Origin: Adhaeribacter rhizoryzae
GTDB lineage: Bacteria > Bacteroidota > Bacteroidia > Cytophagales > Hymenobacteraceae
Reading direction: 5' to 3'
Length of the DNA stretch: 64,000 nucleotides
Assembly (NCBI RefSeq): GCF_008629685.1
Contig: NZ_VWSF01000008.1
Span: forward strand, 62,001-126,000
In this document: positions 1 to 8,230 of the stretch, piece by piece
Layout: each line of letters starts with the position of its first letter
How positions within the stretch are numbered: position 1 is the stretch's first letter
Notes under the pieces: generated by a model
What the model was told of the DNA's origin: nothing
What the model saw: only the letters and a program-made list of their open reading frames with translations
The model's database searches: none
Translations under genes and position numbers: made by a program

Positions 1-153
1 AGTGGCGTGGCCAATATTTCGGGCTTGATGAGCAGAGCGCGTCCTGGCGATAAATTGGTTATCCAGGTTGGTGAAGTGGTTCGTTTAAATTATAAAAACG
101 ACATCGAAGAAATTCCGAACGCTTCGAAACCAACTATCGTAACATTGAATTAA
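1..153 (+). CDS. gldM: GldM, C-terminal end (gene runs off the left edge)
   Basis: Frame 1 is open from the first base to TAA at 151-153 and encodes the last 50 residues of a protein ending in IVTLN. The run RARPGDKLVIQVGEV followed by VRLNY is typical of the C-terminal beta domains of GldM. GldM is an inner-membrane protein of the T9SS/gliding motor that forms a periplasmic dimer with GldL and touches the GldK/GldN ring. Only the extreme C-terminus is present, so the call rests on this short match and on gldN starting 14 bases downstream, which is the usual gldKLMN order. Confidence 0.8.
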   Translation, partial: SGVANISGLMSRARPGDKLVIQVGEVVRLNYKNDIEEIPNASKPTIVTLN

Positions 154-167
154 TATTTTAGAATGTC

Positions 168-1112
168 ATGAGCAGAGTTTATTTATTAGTTTTGTTAATT
201 GCGGGTATGTCTGTTCAGGCCCTTGGACAGACCAGAACCCCAGCTGCCGGTGGCACCCAGCCCAGACAGGCAACTGCTACGCAAACTACTACTACACCGC
301 CGGCGGCTCCGGCCAATACAGCTTATAGTGGTACGCCATCTGTTCGGCCTATTCCGGAAAGTGATATGATGTATCGCCGCACGGTATGGCGGGTAATAGA
401 CTTGCGCGAAAAGCAAAACCGGCCTATGTACTCTGTAAACCATGAAGTTACTAAAATAATATTAGATGCGGTTAAGCGGGGTGAGTTAACGGTTTACAAA
501 GATGATTCTTTGAACAAAACCATGACTCCTGAAGAATACCGTAAAGTTCTGGTGAAGCCTGGTGAAGAAATGGAAGAAACAGAAGAAGATCGCCAGGCCC
601 GGCTCGAAGCTGAAAAGCAACTAGCACAAATTAATGCTGCCAGAAGACGCCAGGGGGGTGCTGTTGAGGCCGCACCTGTTGCAACAGCTGCCATGGGACC
701 AATTGAGTATAGCCCGCGTGACATCAAAAAACTGGAACTGAAGGAAGACGTAATTTTTGATAAGAAGCGTTCTCGTATGTATTACGACATACATGCCATA
801 ACTTTAAAAGTGCCAAACGCTGTAACTGGCTTTGATGATGTTATTGGGGCGTTTGCTTATAAAGATTTAGTTAAAGTTTTCCGGAACCATCCAAAAGAGG
901 CTATCTGGTACAACCCACAGAATAATGCGAATCATTTAAATTTAGCCGATGCTTTTGATTTACGGATGTTTGGCAACTACATTAAGAAAGTATCTAACCC
1001 GAACGATGATGATTTAAAAACTATTCATGGTGGTTCAGAGCAAGCTATTCTGGCAGCCCAAAGAGCTTTAGAAGAAATGATAGAATTTGAATATAGCTTG
1101 TGGAGCTATTAA
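168..1112 (+). CDS. gldN: GldN/PorN, type IX secretion and gliding protein
   Basis: 314-residue exported protein. A signal peptide (MSRVYLLVLLIAGMSVQALG, cleaved before Q) is followed by a Thr/Pro/Ala-rich linker (about residues 22-55) and the conserved GldN core starting with YRRTVWRVIDLREKQNRPMY. GldN joins the lipoprotein GldK in a periplasmic ring under the outer membrane that is essential for T9SS secretion and gliding in Flavobacterium and Porphyromonas. The gene starts 14 bases after gldM, so it is cotranscribed, and a strong terminator follows it, making it the last gene of the operon. Length and gene order fit the family well. Confidence 0.93.
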   Translation: MSRVYLLVLLIAGMSVQALGQTRTPAAGGTQPRQATATQTTTTPPAAPANTAYSGTPSVRPIPESDMMYRRTVWRVIDLREKQNRPMYSVNHEVTKIILDAVKRGELTVYKDDSLNKTMTPEEYRKVLVKPGEEMEETEEDRQARLEAEKQLAQINAARRRQGGAVEAAPVATAAMGPIEYSPRDIKKLELKEDVIFDKKRSRMYYDIHAITLKVPNAVTGFDDVIGAFAYKDLVKVFRNHPKEAIWYNPQNNANHLNLADAFDLRMFGNYIKKVSNPNDDDLKTIHGGSEQAILAAQRALEEMIEFEYSLWSY

Positions 1113-1128
1113 TTAAAATTTAGAATCG

Positions 1129-1170
1129 ACAAGAAAAGGAAGCCAGCGGCTTCCTTTTCTTGTTTTAAGC
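1129..1170 (+). terminator. Rho-independent terminator after gldN
   Basis: A perfect 16-bp stem (1129-1144 with 1148-1163) closes on the 3-base loop AGC and is followed by TTTAAG. It lies 17 bases after the gldN stop codon, so it ends the gld operon. Confidence 0.85.
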
Positions 1171-1596
1171 CTTTTGTAGCACAATATTGCAAGTTCTTAT
1201 GGAGTAGCGAGCTTTGTAAAGATTACCGCGCATTATATTCACTACCATATTAAAAATTGCGCCTTAGCTTCGCTCGTAATGTTTGTTAAGGAATTCTTAC
1301 GCATCCCATTAAAATATTCTATCACTTAAAGTTTATTTGTTCAATAATATTAAGCTTTGTAGCAAAAGCTAAACGAGTACTTTTAGTAGCGGTAATTATA
1401 CCGAAATGAGATGATTGCTGCGCTTTATAAATAAAGCAAATGCCATGCCTCCCACCGCGGTCATTCCGCAGGAATCTTATTGGTTGCCTACAAATTAGAT
1501 TCCTGCGGAATGACCGCGGTGAGCGGGTATGTCTGAGAAAATATTAATAAAGAAGCTAATGAGCCATTTCAATTTGATAGGGTAATTACCAAGTAT
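1164..1596. other. Intergenic region with no gene seen
   Basis: About 430 bases between the gldN terminator and the convergent FUSC gene. No credible reading frame, RNA gene or promoter was recognised. The only marked structure is the 25-bp inverted repeat at 1453-1521, listed separately. Confidence 0.6.
1453..1521. repeat. Palindromic intergenic element, 25-bp perfect arms
   Basis: Bases 1453-1477 are the exact reverse complement of 1497-1521, with a 19-base loop. The arms contain TCATTCCGCAGGAATCT and end in CACCGCGG. The element is GC-rich against an AT-rich background and has no adjoining T-run on either strand, so it does not look like an ordinary terminator for FUSC, whose stop codon lies 75 bases away. 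Its form (short unit, perfect dyad, intergenic) is that of a dispersed REP-like repeat. Confidence 0.7.
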
Positions 1597-3801
1597 CTAC
1601 AACTGATTTAAGTTAAAAACCAACTGATTCATGTTGAAGATGGCATCGGCAATTTTGTTTAACTGCTCGTGTACAATTTCGGTTTGGAGAATTTCGGTAT
1701 CTAAGTGGAGGTTGATATTCTTAGCCGTAGAAACCAGACCTGTCTTTAACTCCAGATTAAATTTGTAAGCCGGGAAAGGTAGATCTTGGGGAATATTGCC
1801 GGCAACATTTTTTTCGGTAATTAAAGCAGTCATAATTTCTTCCAGTTGATCAGCGGCCTGGCGTAAGTAAGTATCGGTTTCGGCGTAAGTGGGGCTATCA
1901 ACTTTTATTTGAGGCAGCAAGGCGGCCAGCGAAAGCAGCTCCCGCGACAGCCGAACGTTATAAAATGCCAGGTTTTGGGCTATTTCCTGCTTTTGTTTTT
2001 TTGTGCCGGGTTCTAGTTGCAATCTTTTTACCGATTCAGCAATTTCAATATTGGCGCCTTCAGCTTTCCGGCGGTCGGCAATTATCCGGGCATGAAATCC
2101 GGTCTGCGATAATAATTCGTGGTGAAGTTGCTGCAATAAATTAAAATTTGCCCGCAGGCCACGGGCCATAACAAAGCGCACCTTGGTTCTTTCCCAATCG
2201 GGCCATAATAAAAAAGCTGCAGTTACTGATAAGATAACGCCTAATACAGTAGCAAATAACCGATAAGCTGCTAAATGCCAGTCTATCGGGCCCGAAACCT
2301 CAAACATGGCTACCAGCATCATGGTTAAAAAAGTAACCGAAACAGCATAGTTGCGCTGTTGAAAGTATAAAAATAAAAACGAGAAGGTAGTAATAGCTAA
2401 AATAAATATTACGGGCGGAAAAGGATGAATAATCAGCAACGTTCCTAAAATGCCTCCGAGAAAAGTACCTAAAACCCGTTGCATAGCTTTTTGCTGCGTG
2501 GTGCCAAAATCTGGTTGCAATACTACCATTACGGTTAGAGGAATCCAGTAGCCCCGCGGAATCTGAAAGCCCAGGTAAAGCGCCACACCTACCGATGTTA
2601 CCAACATAAGCCGCAGCGTATGTTTTAAAGGCACATTTTTAAATTGAAAAAGCGCCCGCAAAGGCGGCAATAATCTGGTCTTGTTCTGAGCAGCTACCTG
2701 GGTAGTTGGGAGTTGCTTTTTCTGGCGGATGCGCGTTAGCAAGTAATGGGCATCTTCGAGGTAGTGCGTGGCCGAATCTAACAAAGTAATAAACCGATGT
2801 AAATCTACCTGGATGGTAAAATCTTTTTGATTGCTGTCGGTTAATATTTGTAGTTGTTCTGTTGAGGTCTTTAGCTGAATAATTATTTCTTTAAGCTTAT
2901 CTAGTTCCTGCGGGCGGGCCAGCACCAAGGCATTAACAATAATTTTCGCACCGGCTGCCGCCAAAAATAAGCGTTCCTGCACGGCCGGCATAAACAAATG
3001 CTTTTTAGGGTGTTCGCGTAAATGTTCCAGGGCATGGTTCATGGCCATAATAGTTACCCCAAACCTGGAGGAAGCCCGCACCACTTTAAGCAAATCGCGG
3101 CGTATGAAAAAATACCGGACATGATGCAGGCGCAAATAAGGTAGCACGTCGTTGATGGCCTGCCGCAAATTTATTTCTTTTTCCTGTACCCGCTCGGCGT
3201 AGTTTTTCCGGACGTTGGCAGAAGCCAAGAATACGGCCAGATTACTGCTTAATTCCCAGGGGCGGGCAATGCTGGTATAATAAGGCAAATCGGGTAAAAA
3301 GAACCAGAAAAACAAAGTAATAAAAGCTGCCCAAAGCCCGCCTAGCCAAACGGCCACGTAACGGTCTATGCCAATATCTAAGGAATGCGGCGGCGGTAAT
3401 GCCAATAAAAAAATAATAACAGCACAAAAGCCAATAACCTGGCCAAAAGAACCAAATTCCTTCAGCAGCGAGGATATACCAGCAATAAGGGCCATAATAA
3501 TTATGGCTAATCCAAAATAGGCGCCCAGCAACGTGCCAGCCAGAACTGCCGCCGTAATAAATAATAAACCAATAATTAATATTAAAGCGCGTTGCGGGTA
3601 GGTATGCTGAAATTTTATGACCAACAAATTCTGGCCGGTAACGGCGGCAAAACCGCCTAATAACGGTTCATTTAAATAATGCCCAACGGCAAGCGGCACC
3701 ACCAAGCCCAAAGTAACAATAATAGCATAGAGCACATCCGGATTAAAAAATTCTTTTCGGGCAAAAACCTTTAGGGTATTTCTTAAATCCGGATTAAACA
3801 T
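1597..3801 (-). CDS. FUSC family inner-membrane protein
   Basis: 734 residues with two blocks of membrane helices (about residues 20-170 and 395-535), each followed by a long soluble region. This is the duplicated layout of the FUSC/YccS/AaeB group of aromatic-acid efflux-like proteins. The second block carries the recognisable run GYWIPLTVMVVLQPDFG and then GTFLGGILGTLL, the FUSC_2-like core. The substrate cannot be told from sequence; AaeB homologues export hydroxybenzoates. It is followed on the same strand by nothing obviously coupled, and uvrC lies 160 bases upstream. The start MFNPDLRN fits the family. Confidence 0.85.
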   Translation of the reverse strand: MFNPDLRNTLKVFARKEFFNPDVLYAIIVTLGLVVPLAVGHYLNEPLLGGFAAVTGQNLLVIKFQHTYPQRALILIIGLLFITAAVLAGTLLGAYFGLAIIIMALIAGISSLLKEFGSFGQVIGFCAVIIFLLALPPPHSLDIGIDRYVAVWLGGLWAAFITLFFWFFLPDLPYYTSIARPWELSSNLAVFLASANVRKNYAERVQEKEINLRQAINDVLPYLRLHHVRYFFIRRDLLKVVRASSRFGVTIMAMNHALEHLREHPKKHLFMPAVQERLFLAAAGAKIIVNALVLARPQELDKLKEIIIQLKTSTEQLQILTDSNQKDFTIQVDLHRFITLLDSATHYLEDAHYLLTRIRQKKQLPTTQVAAQNKTRLLPPLRALFQFKNVPLKHTLRLMLVTSVGVALYLGFQIPRGYWIPLTVMVVLQPDFGTTQQKAMQRVLGTFLGGILGTLLIIHPFPPVIFILAITTFSFLFLYFQQRNYAVSVTFLTMMLVAMFEVSGPIDWHLAAYRLFATVLGVILSVTAAFLLWPDWERTKVRFVMARGLRANFNLLQQLHHELLSQTGFHARIIADRRKAEGANIEIAESVKRLQLEPGTKKQKQEIAQNLAFYNVRLSRELLSLAALLPQIKVDSPTYAETDTYLRQAADQLEEIMTALITEKNVAGNIPQDLPFPAYKFNLELKTGLVSTAKNINLHLDTEILQTEIVHEQLNKIADAIFNMNQLVFNLNQL

Positions 3802-3961
3802 GCGCGCTAAATTTAACCCAAGCTACGAAATATTTGTAGAAAGAGATTTAACTTAACCGTAGCACTTGGTTATATAAACAAGAACATTGGGTTAATAAAC
3901 AACTGAAATTAAATAGAATAACTTGTCAACAGCAAGTATAAAATAAATAATGGCTAAACTC

Positions 3962-5788
3962 TTAAGCTGCCGGGTTTGTGGCTTTGGGGTTTGCTTCGCT
4001 GGCAAAATAATCGAGCAGCAACCGAGCTTTACTTTTACCTACTTCGGCGGTTAGTTCGGCTTCGCTTAGTTCCCGTATTTTTTTAACCGATTTAAACTTA
4101 GCCAATAATTTGTCGGCGGTGGCTTTCCCCAAACCTTTTACTTCGGTTATTTCGGTTTTGAGGGTACCGGCATCGCGCTTGCTGCGGTGGAAAGTAATGG
4201 CAAAGCGGTGCGCTTCGTTGCGGATGCGCTGAATGAGCCGCAACGATTCCGATTTTTTATCGATGTATAAAGGCAGCGAGTCGCCGGGGTAAAATATTTC
4301 TTCGAGGCGTTTGGCAATACCTACCACGGCCATGCGGCCATAAATACCTAAATCTTTTAAAGCTTTTACAGCCATGCCCAACTGGCCTTTGCCGCCATCA
4401 ATAATTATTAACTGGGGCAAGGGCGTGCCTTCGTCCAGTAACCGGCGGTAGCGGCGCGTAACAATTTCGTACATCGAGGCAAAATCATCGGGACCGACTA
4501 CGGTTTTAATATTATAATGCCGATAATCTTTTTTAGAAGCTTTGGCGTTCCGGAAACACACCATCGAGGCCACCGGATTATCGCCCTGAAAGTTAGAATT
4601 ATCGAAACACTCAATGTGTTTAGGTAATTCGGCTAATTTCAGGTCTTTTTTCATGGTTTCCATAATACGCACCTCATTGGTATCTTTGGCTTTGTCGTTC
4701 ATGCTTTCTTTCTCTTTGCGCAAATACATGGCATTTTTAAGCGAAAGATTCAGCAGTTTCCGTTTGTCGCCAATTTGGGGTACGGTTATGGTCAGGCCAT
4801 CCAGAGGTAAAGTTAAATCAATATTTACTAGTATTTCTTTGGAGTCGCTTTCAAACTCGTGGCGCAACTGAACAATAATAGAAGCCAATATTTCTTCGTC
4901 GGCTTCGTCCAGTTTTTTCTGAATTTCTAAAGATTGCGTCTGAATAATGGCCCCGTTTATTACTTTTAAGTAGTTAATAAAAGCACATTTCTCGTTCGAA
5001 GTAATCGAAAAAACATCAATATTGGTGAGCGTATTGCTTACTACCGTAGACTTGGCCTGGAAGTCTTCTAATATATCTAGTTTTTGCTTAAAGCTGTGGG
5101 CCAGTTCGTACTGCATTTCCTGCGCAGCCTCCACCATTTTATCTTTAAAATAATTTTTGGCCGTTCCTAAATTACCCGATAAAATGCTGCGAATCTGCTG
5201 AATGTGCAGGTTGTAAGATTCTTCGTCAATTAGATCTTCGCAAGGGCCTTTGCAGTTACCAATATGGTATTCGAGGCAAACTTTAAATTTACCTCTGGCA
5301 ATATTTTCGGGCGATAAATTATAGGTGCAGGTGCGCAGCGGATACAAACTCCGGACCATTTCCAGCAGCACATTCATAGCCGTAATGCTGGCGTACGGCC
5401 CGAAATATTTAGAGCCGTCGGCAATTTTGTTGCGGGTACTGATTACCCTTGGAAAGCGCTCGTTGGTAATGCAGATATACGGGTAAGTTTTGCCGTCTTT
5501 TAAAAGAATATTATACTTGGGCTGGTGCTGCTTAATTAGGCTATTTTCCAGCAAAAAAGCGTCCGATTCGGTATCTACAATGGTAAACTCAATATTCCGG
5601 ATGTTGGAAATGAGCTTAAGCGTTTTTTTGTTGTGCTGGTTAGATTTATTAAAGTAGCTGCTTACCCGTTTCCGAATGTCAACGGCTTTACCCACGTAAA
5701 TAATCTGGTGATCGTCAAAAAATTTATAAATGCCGGGTTTATGCGGCAAATGGCTTATGATATCTTTTAAGCGTTCATTGGCAGGCAT
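3962..5788 (-). CDS. uvrC: Excinuclease ABC subunit C
   Basis: 608 residues with the full UvrC layout. An N-terminal GIY-YIG nuclease (GIYKFFDD, IIYVGKA, residues about 18-34) makes the 3' incision. Cysteines in a CTYN...CLEYHIGNCKGPC pattern (about 160-185) bind the iron-sulfur cluster found in many UvrCs. A UVR helix pair (about 205-240) contacts UvrB. The RNase H-like 5' nuclease begins near IECFDNSNFQGDNPVASMV, and a helix-hairpin-helix region (GLGKATADKLLAKF, about 555) is C-terminal. It acts in nucleotide excision repair with UvrA and UvrB, which are not in the window. Start codon ATG; length typical. Confidence 0.97.
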   Translation of the reverse strand: MPANERLKDIISHLPHKPGIYKFFDDHQIIYVGKAVDIRKRVSSYFNKSNQHNKKTLKLISNIRNIEFTIVDTESDAFLLENSLIKQHQPKYNILLKDGKTYPYICITNERFPRVISTRNKIADGSKYFGPYASITAMNVLLEMVRSLYPLRTCTYNLSPENIARGKFKVCLEYHIGNCKGPCEDLIDEESYNLHIQQIRSILSGNLGTAKNYFKDKMVEAAQEMQYELAHSFKQKLDILEDFQAKSTVVSNTLTNIDVFSITSNEKCAFINYLKVINGAIIQTQSLEIQKKLDEADEEILASIIVQLRHEFESDSKEILVNIDLTLPLDGLTITVPQIGDKRKLLNLSLKNAMYLRKEKESMNDKAKDTNEVRIMETMKKDLKLAELPKHIECFDNSNFQGDNPVASMVCFRNAKASKKDYRHYNIKTVVGPDDFASMYEIVTRRYRRLLDEGTPLPQLIIIDGGKGQLGMAVKALKDLGIYGRMAVVGIAKRLEEIFYPGDSLPLYIDKKSESLRLIQRIRNEAHRFAITFHRSKRDAGTLKTEITEVKGLGKATADKLLAKFKSVKKIRELSEAELTAEVGKSKARLLLDYFASEANPKATNPAA

Positions 5789-5896
5789 AGCAGGCTCCTC
5801 TTCTCCGGCAAAGGTTAATATTGGTACTTAAATAAATAATACGAGGTCGAATGAAGTACCATTACTATCTAAGATATTTACCGGTTTTAGCTTATT

Positions 5897-8224
5897 TTAT
5901 ATCTCCTCTTCAATATCGGGCTTAGCCGGCGTTAACAATATTTGATCCTGGCTTACCGTATCGCTGATTACACTATTGTTGTATTTACTGCAATCTATCT
6001 CAACGGTTAAAGGCTGTTCTGGTTTAGGAAAAGGCGCTTTAGATACACTCAGGTTTTTATCGGCGTATACTTTTTGCATAAACAAGCCATAAATAGGCAT
6101 CGCCAGTTTATTTCCCTGTCCGTAATTAGCACTCTGGAAGTGAATACTCCGGTCTTCGCCGCCAACCCACATACCGCACACTAAATCGGGGGTTACGCCC
6201 ATAAACCAGGCATCAGAAAAATTTTGGGTAGTACCAGTCTTTGCGCCAATTTCGTTCTTTAATTTATATCGGTTACGCAAGCCGTGCCAGGCCGTAGCTA
6301 AGCGAATATCCACCGCTCCTTGCAGCATGTGTATCATCAGGTAAGCCGTTTCTTCGCTTAATACTTCTCGCGAGCGAGGTACGTTCGTAAACAAAGTATT
6401 ACCATTTTTATCTTCTATCCGGGTGATGTAAATAGGTTCGGTCCAGGTGCCTTTGTTAACAAAGGTGCCATAAGCTCCGGCCATTTCGTACACCGATACA
6501 TCGCTGATGCCAAGACCAACCGAAGGCACCGCCTCTATGTTAGAACCCAGTCCCAATCTTTCGGCATATTTTACCACCAAATCCGGGGTTAAATTTTTAA
6601 CCAGAAACATGGTAACCGTATTAACTGAGTTGGCCAGGGCCTCGCGCAACGTGTAATTTCTACCCGTATATTTATTGTCGCTGTTTTTAGCCGTATAGGC
6701 CGGCCGACCGCCCTCGGCCGGGAAAGTTACCGGTATATCGGGTACCTTGTAACAAGGGGAGTAGCCCCGGTCGATGGCTGCGGTATAAACCACCGGTTTA
6801 AATGTGGAGCCGGGTTGCCGACGTCCTTGTTTTACGTGGTCGTATTTAAAGTATTTGTAATCGGTACCGCCCACCCAAGCTTTAATGTTGCCATCCAAGG
6901 GATTAACCGCAATAAAACCGGTATGTAAAAAATGTTTGTAATAGGCCAGCGAATCCATCGGACTCATTACAACCTCTTTCTCGCCGGATGCTTCCCAGGT
7001 AAATACCTTCATTGGTATTTTCTTATTCAGGTAATAATTAATAGAGTCTTTATTACCCTCGTACCGGTTGTTCAGGCTGGTATAGCGTTCCGTACGCTTT
7101 ATGGCTGTTTCCAGAAAGCCCTGAATGGTTTTTCCGTTTTCATCTACCCACGGCTTACGTTTTTTCCAGTAATCGAAAAACAGCTTCTGCATGGTTTTCA
7201 TGTGTTCCCGTACGGACTCTTCGGCGTGTTGCTGCATCCGGGAATCGATGGTGGTATATATTTTTAAACCGCCGGCGTACAGGTCGTGGCCGTTGTCGCG
7301 GGCCCATTTAAGCAGCCATTTACCGGCTTCTGCCCGCAGGTAAGGCGCAATACCCGTGTTCTGGTTTTCTATCTGAAACTGCAATTTAATATCTTTGGCA
7401 ACGGCAGCCGAATAAGCAGGTTCATCTATAAAGCCATATTTTTGCATTTGCGAGAGTACCCAGTCGCGGCGTTTTTGCGAACGCTCTTTTTGGGAAATCG
7501 GGCTAAACCGCGAAGGGGCATTTACAATGCCCACCAGTAATGCCGATTCTTCGAGCGCAAGGTCTTTGGGGGCTTTGCTGAAAAAGGTTTTGGCGGCCGA
7601 TTTAATACCGTAAGCATTGCTGCCAAATTCTACAGTATTCAGGTACATTTCCAGAATTTCTTTCTTGGTATAAGCTTTTTCCAGCCTAATCGCAACAATC
7701 CATTCTTTGGTTTTAATAATCAGCATGCGCAGGCCCGGAATATCGGCCAGTAAACCTTCGCGGCTGGTGCCGGCCCGGGTGCGGAATAAATTTTTGGCTA
7801 CCTGCTGGGTAAGCGTACTGGCGCCCCGGCTCCGGCCGGTCAGGCCATAATATCCAACCGCTAACAAACCTTTAAAGTCAATGCCCGAATGTTCTTCGAA
7901 CCGAACGTCTTCGGTGGCAATTAACGCATCAACTAAATTTTGGGGTAAATCCTGGTATTTAACCGGCGAGCGGTTTTCGCGGTAATATTTTCCCATTAGT
8001 ACACCATCAGCCGAATACATTTCGGAAGCTACTTCGCTTTGGGGATTTTCCAGTGTCTTAAAGTCGGGCAATTCGCCAAAAAGGTTCAGGAAGTTGATGC
8101 TAACGGCAAATACAAACAACGCAAACCCCAGCAAGCCGGCAATAAAAGCCAGCCAAATACTCCCCACCACTTTAGAATATTTTTTGGATGGCGCAACAGA
8201 CTTTTTAGAACGGGCAACAGACAT
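5897..8224 (-). CDS. mrcA: Penicillin-binding protein 1A, bifunctional
   Basis: 775 residues. A cytoplasmic basic tail and one signal anchor (about 22-45) are followed by a GT51 glycosyltransferase domain with the catalytic glutamate in TEDVRFEEHSG (Glu105). The penicillin-binding transpeptidase domain follows, with SxxK in GSTFKP (Ser473 as nucleophile), SVN in ANSVNTV, and KTG in GAKTGTTQ. The enzyme polymerises and crosslinks peptidoglycan in the periplasm. All catalytic motifs are intact. It starts 6 bases after the PorW/SprE-like gene ends, so the two are almost surely one transcript, linking wall synthesis with an outer-membrane secretion lipoprotein. Confidence 0.96.
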   Translation of the reverse strand: MSVARSKKSVAPSKKYSKVVGSIWLAFIAGLLGFALFVFAVSINFLNLFGELPDFKTLENPQSEVASEMYSADGVLMGKYYRENRSPVKYQDLPQNLVDALIATEDVRFEEHSGIDFKGLLAVGYYGLTGRSRGASTLTQQVAKNLFRTRAGTSREGLLADIPGLRMLIIKTKEWIVAIRLEKAYTKKEILEMYLNTVEFGSNAYGIKSAAKTFFSKAPKDLALEESALLVGIVNAPSRFSPISQKERSQKRRDWVLSQMQKYGFIDEPAYSAAVAKDIKLQFQIENQNTGIAPYLRAEAGKWLLKWARDNGHDLYAGGLKIYTTIDSRMQQHAEESVREHMKTMQKLFFDYWKKRKPWVDENGKTIQGFLETAIKRTERYTSLNNRYEGNKDSINYYLNKKIPMKVFTWEASGEKEVVMSPMDSLAYYKHFLHTGFIAVNPLDGNIKAWVGGTDYKYFKYDHVKQGRRQPGSTFKPVVYTAAIDRGYSPCYKVPDIPVTFPAEGGRPAYTAKNSDNKYTGRNYTLREALANSVNTVTMFLVKNLTPDLVVKYAERLGLGSNIEAVPSVGLGISDVSVYEMAGAYGTFVNKGTWTEPIYITRIEDKNGNTLFTNVPRSREVLSEETAYLMIHMLQGAVDIRLATAWHGLRNRYKLKNEIGAKTGTTQNFSDAWFMGVTPDLVCGMWVGGEDRSIHFQSANYGQGNKLAMPIYGLFMQKVYADKNLSVSKAPFPKPEQPLTVEIDCSKYNNSVISDTVSQDQILLTPAKPDIEEEI

Positions 8225-8230
8225 GTATAC

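Noticed and set aside
5822-5861. TGGTACTT/AAGTACCA dyad between PBP1A and uvrC as a regulatory site
   Set aside because: 8-bp arms with a 24-base spacer are weak evidence and no promoter box is near.
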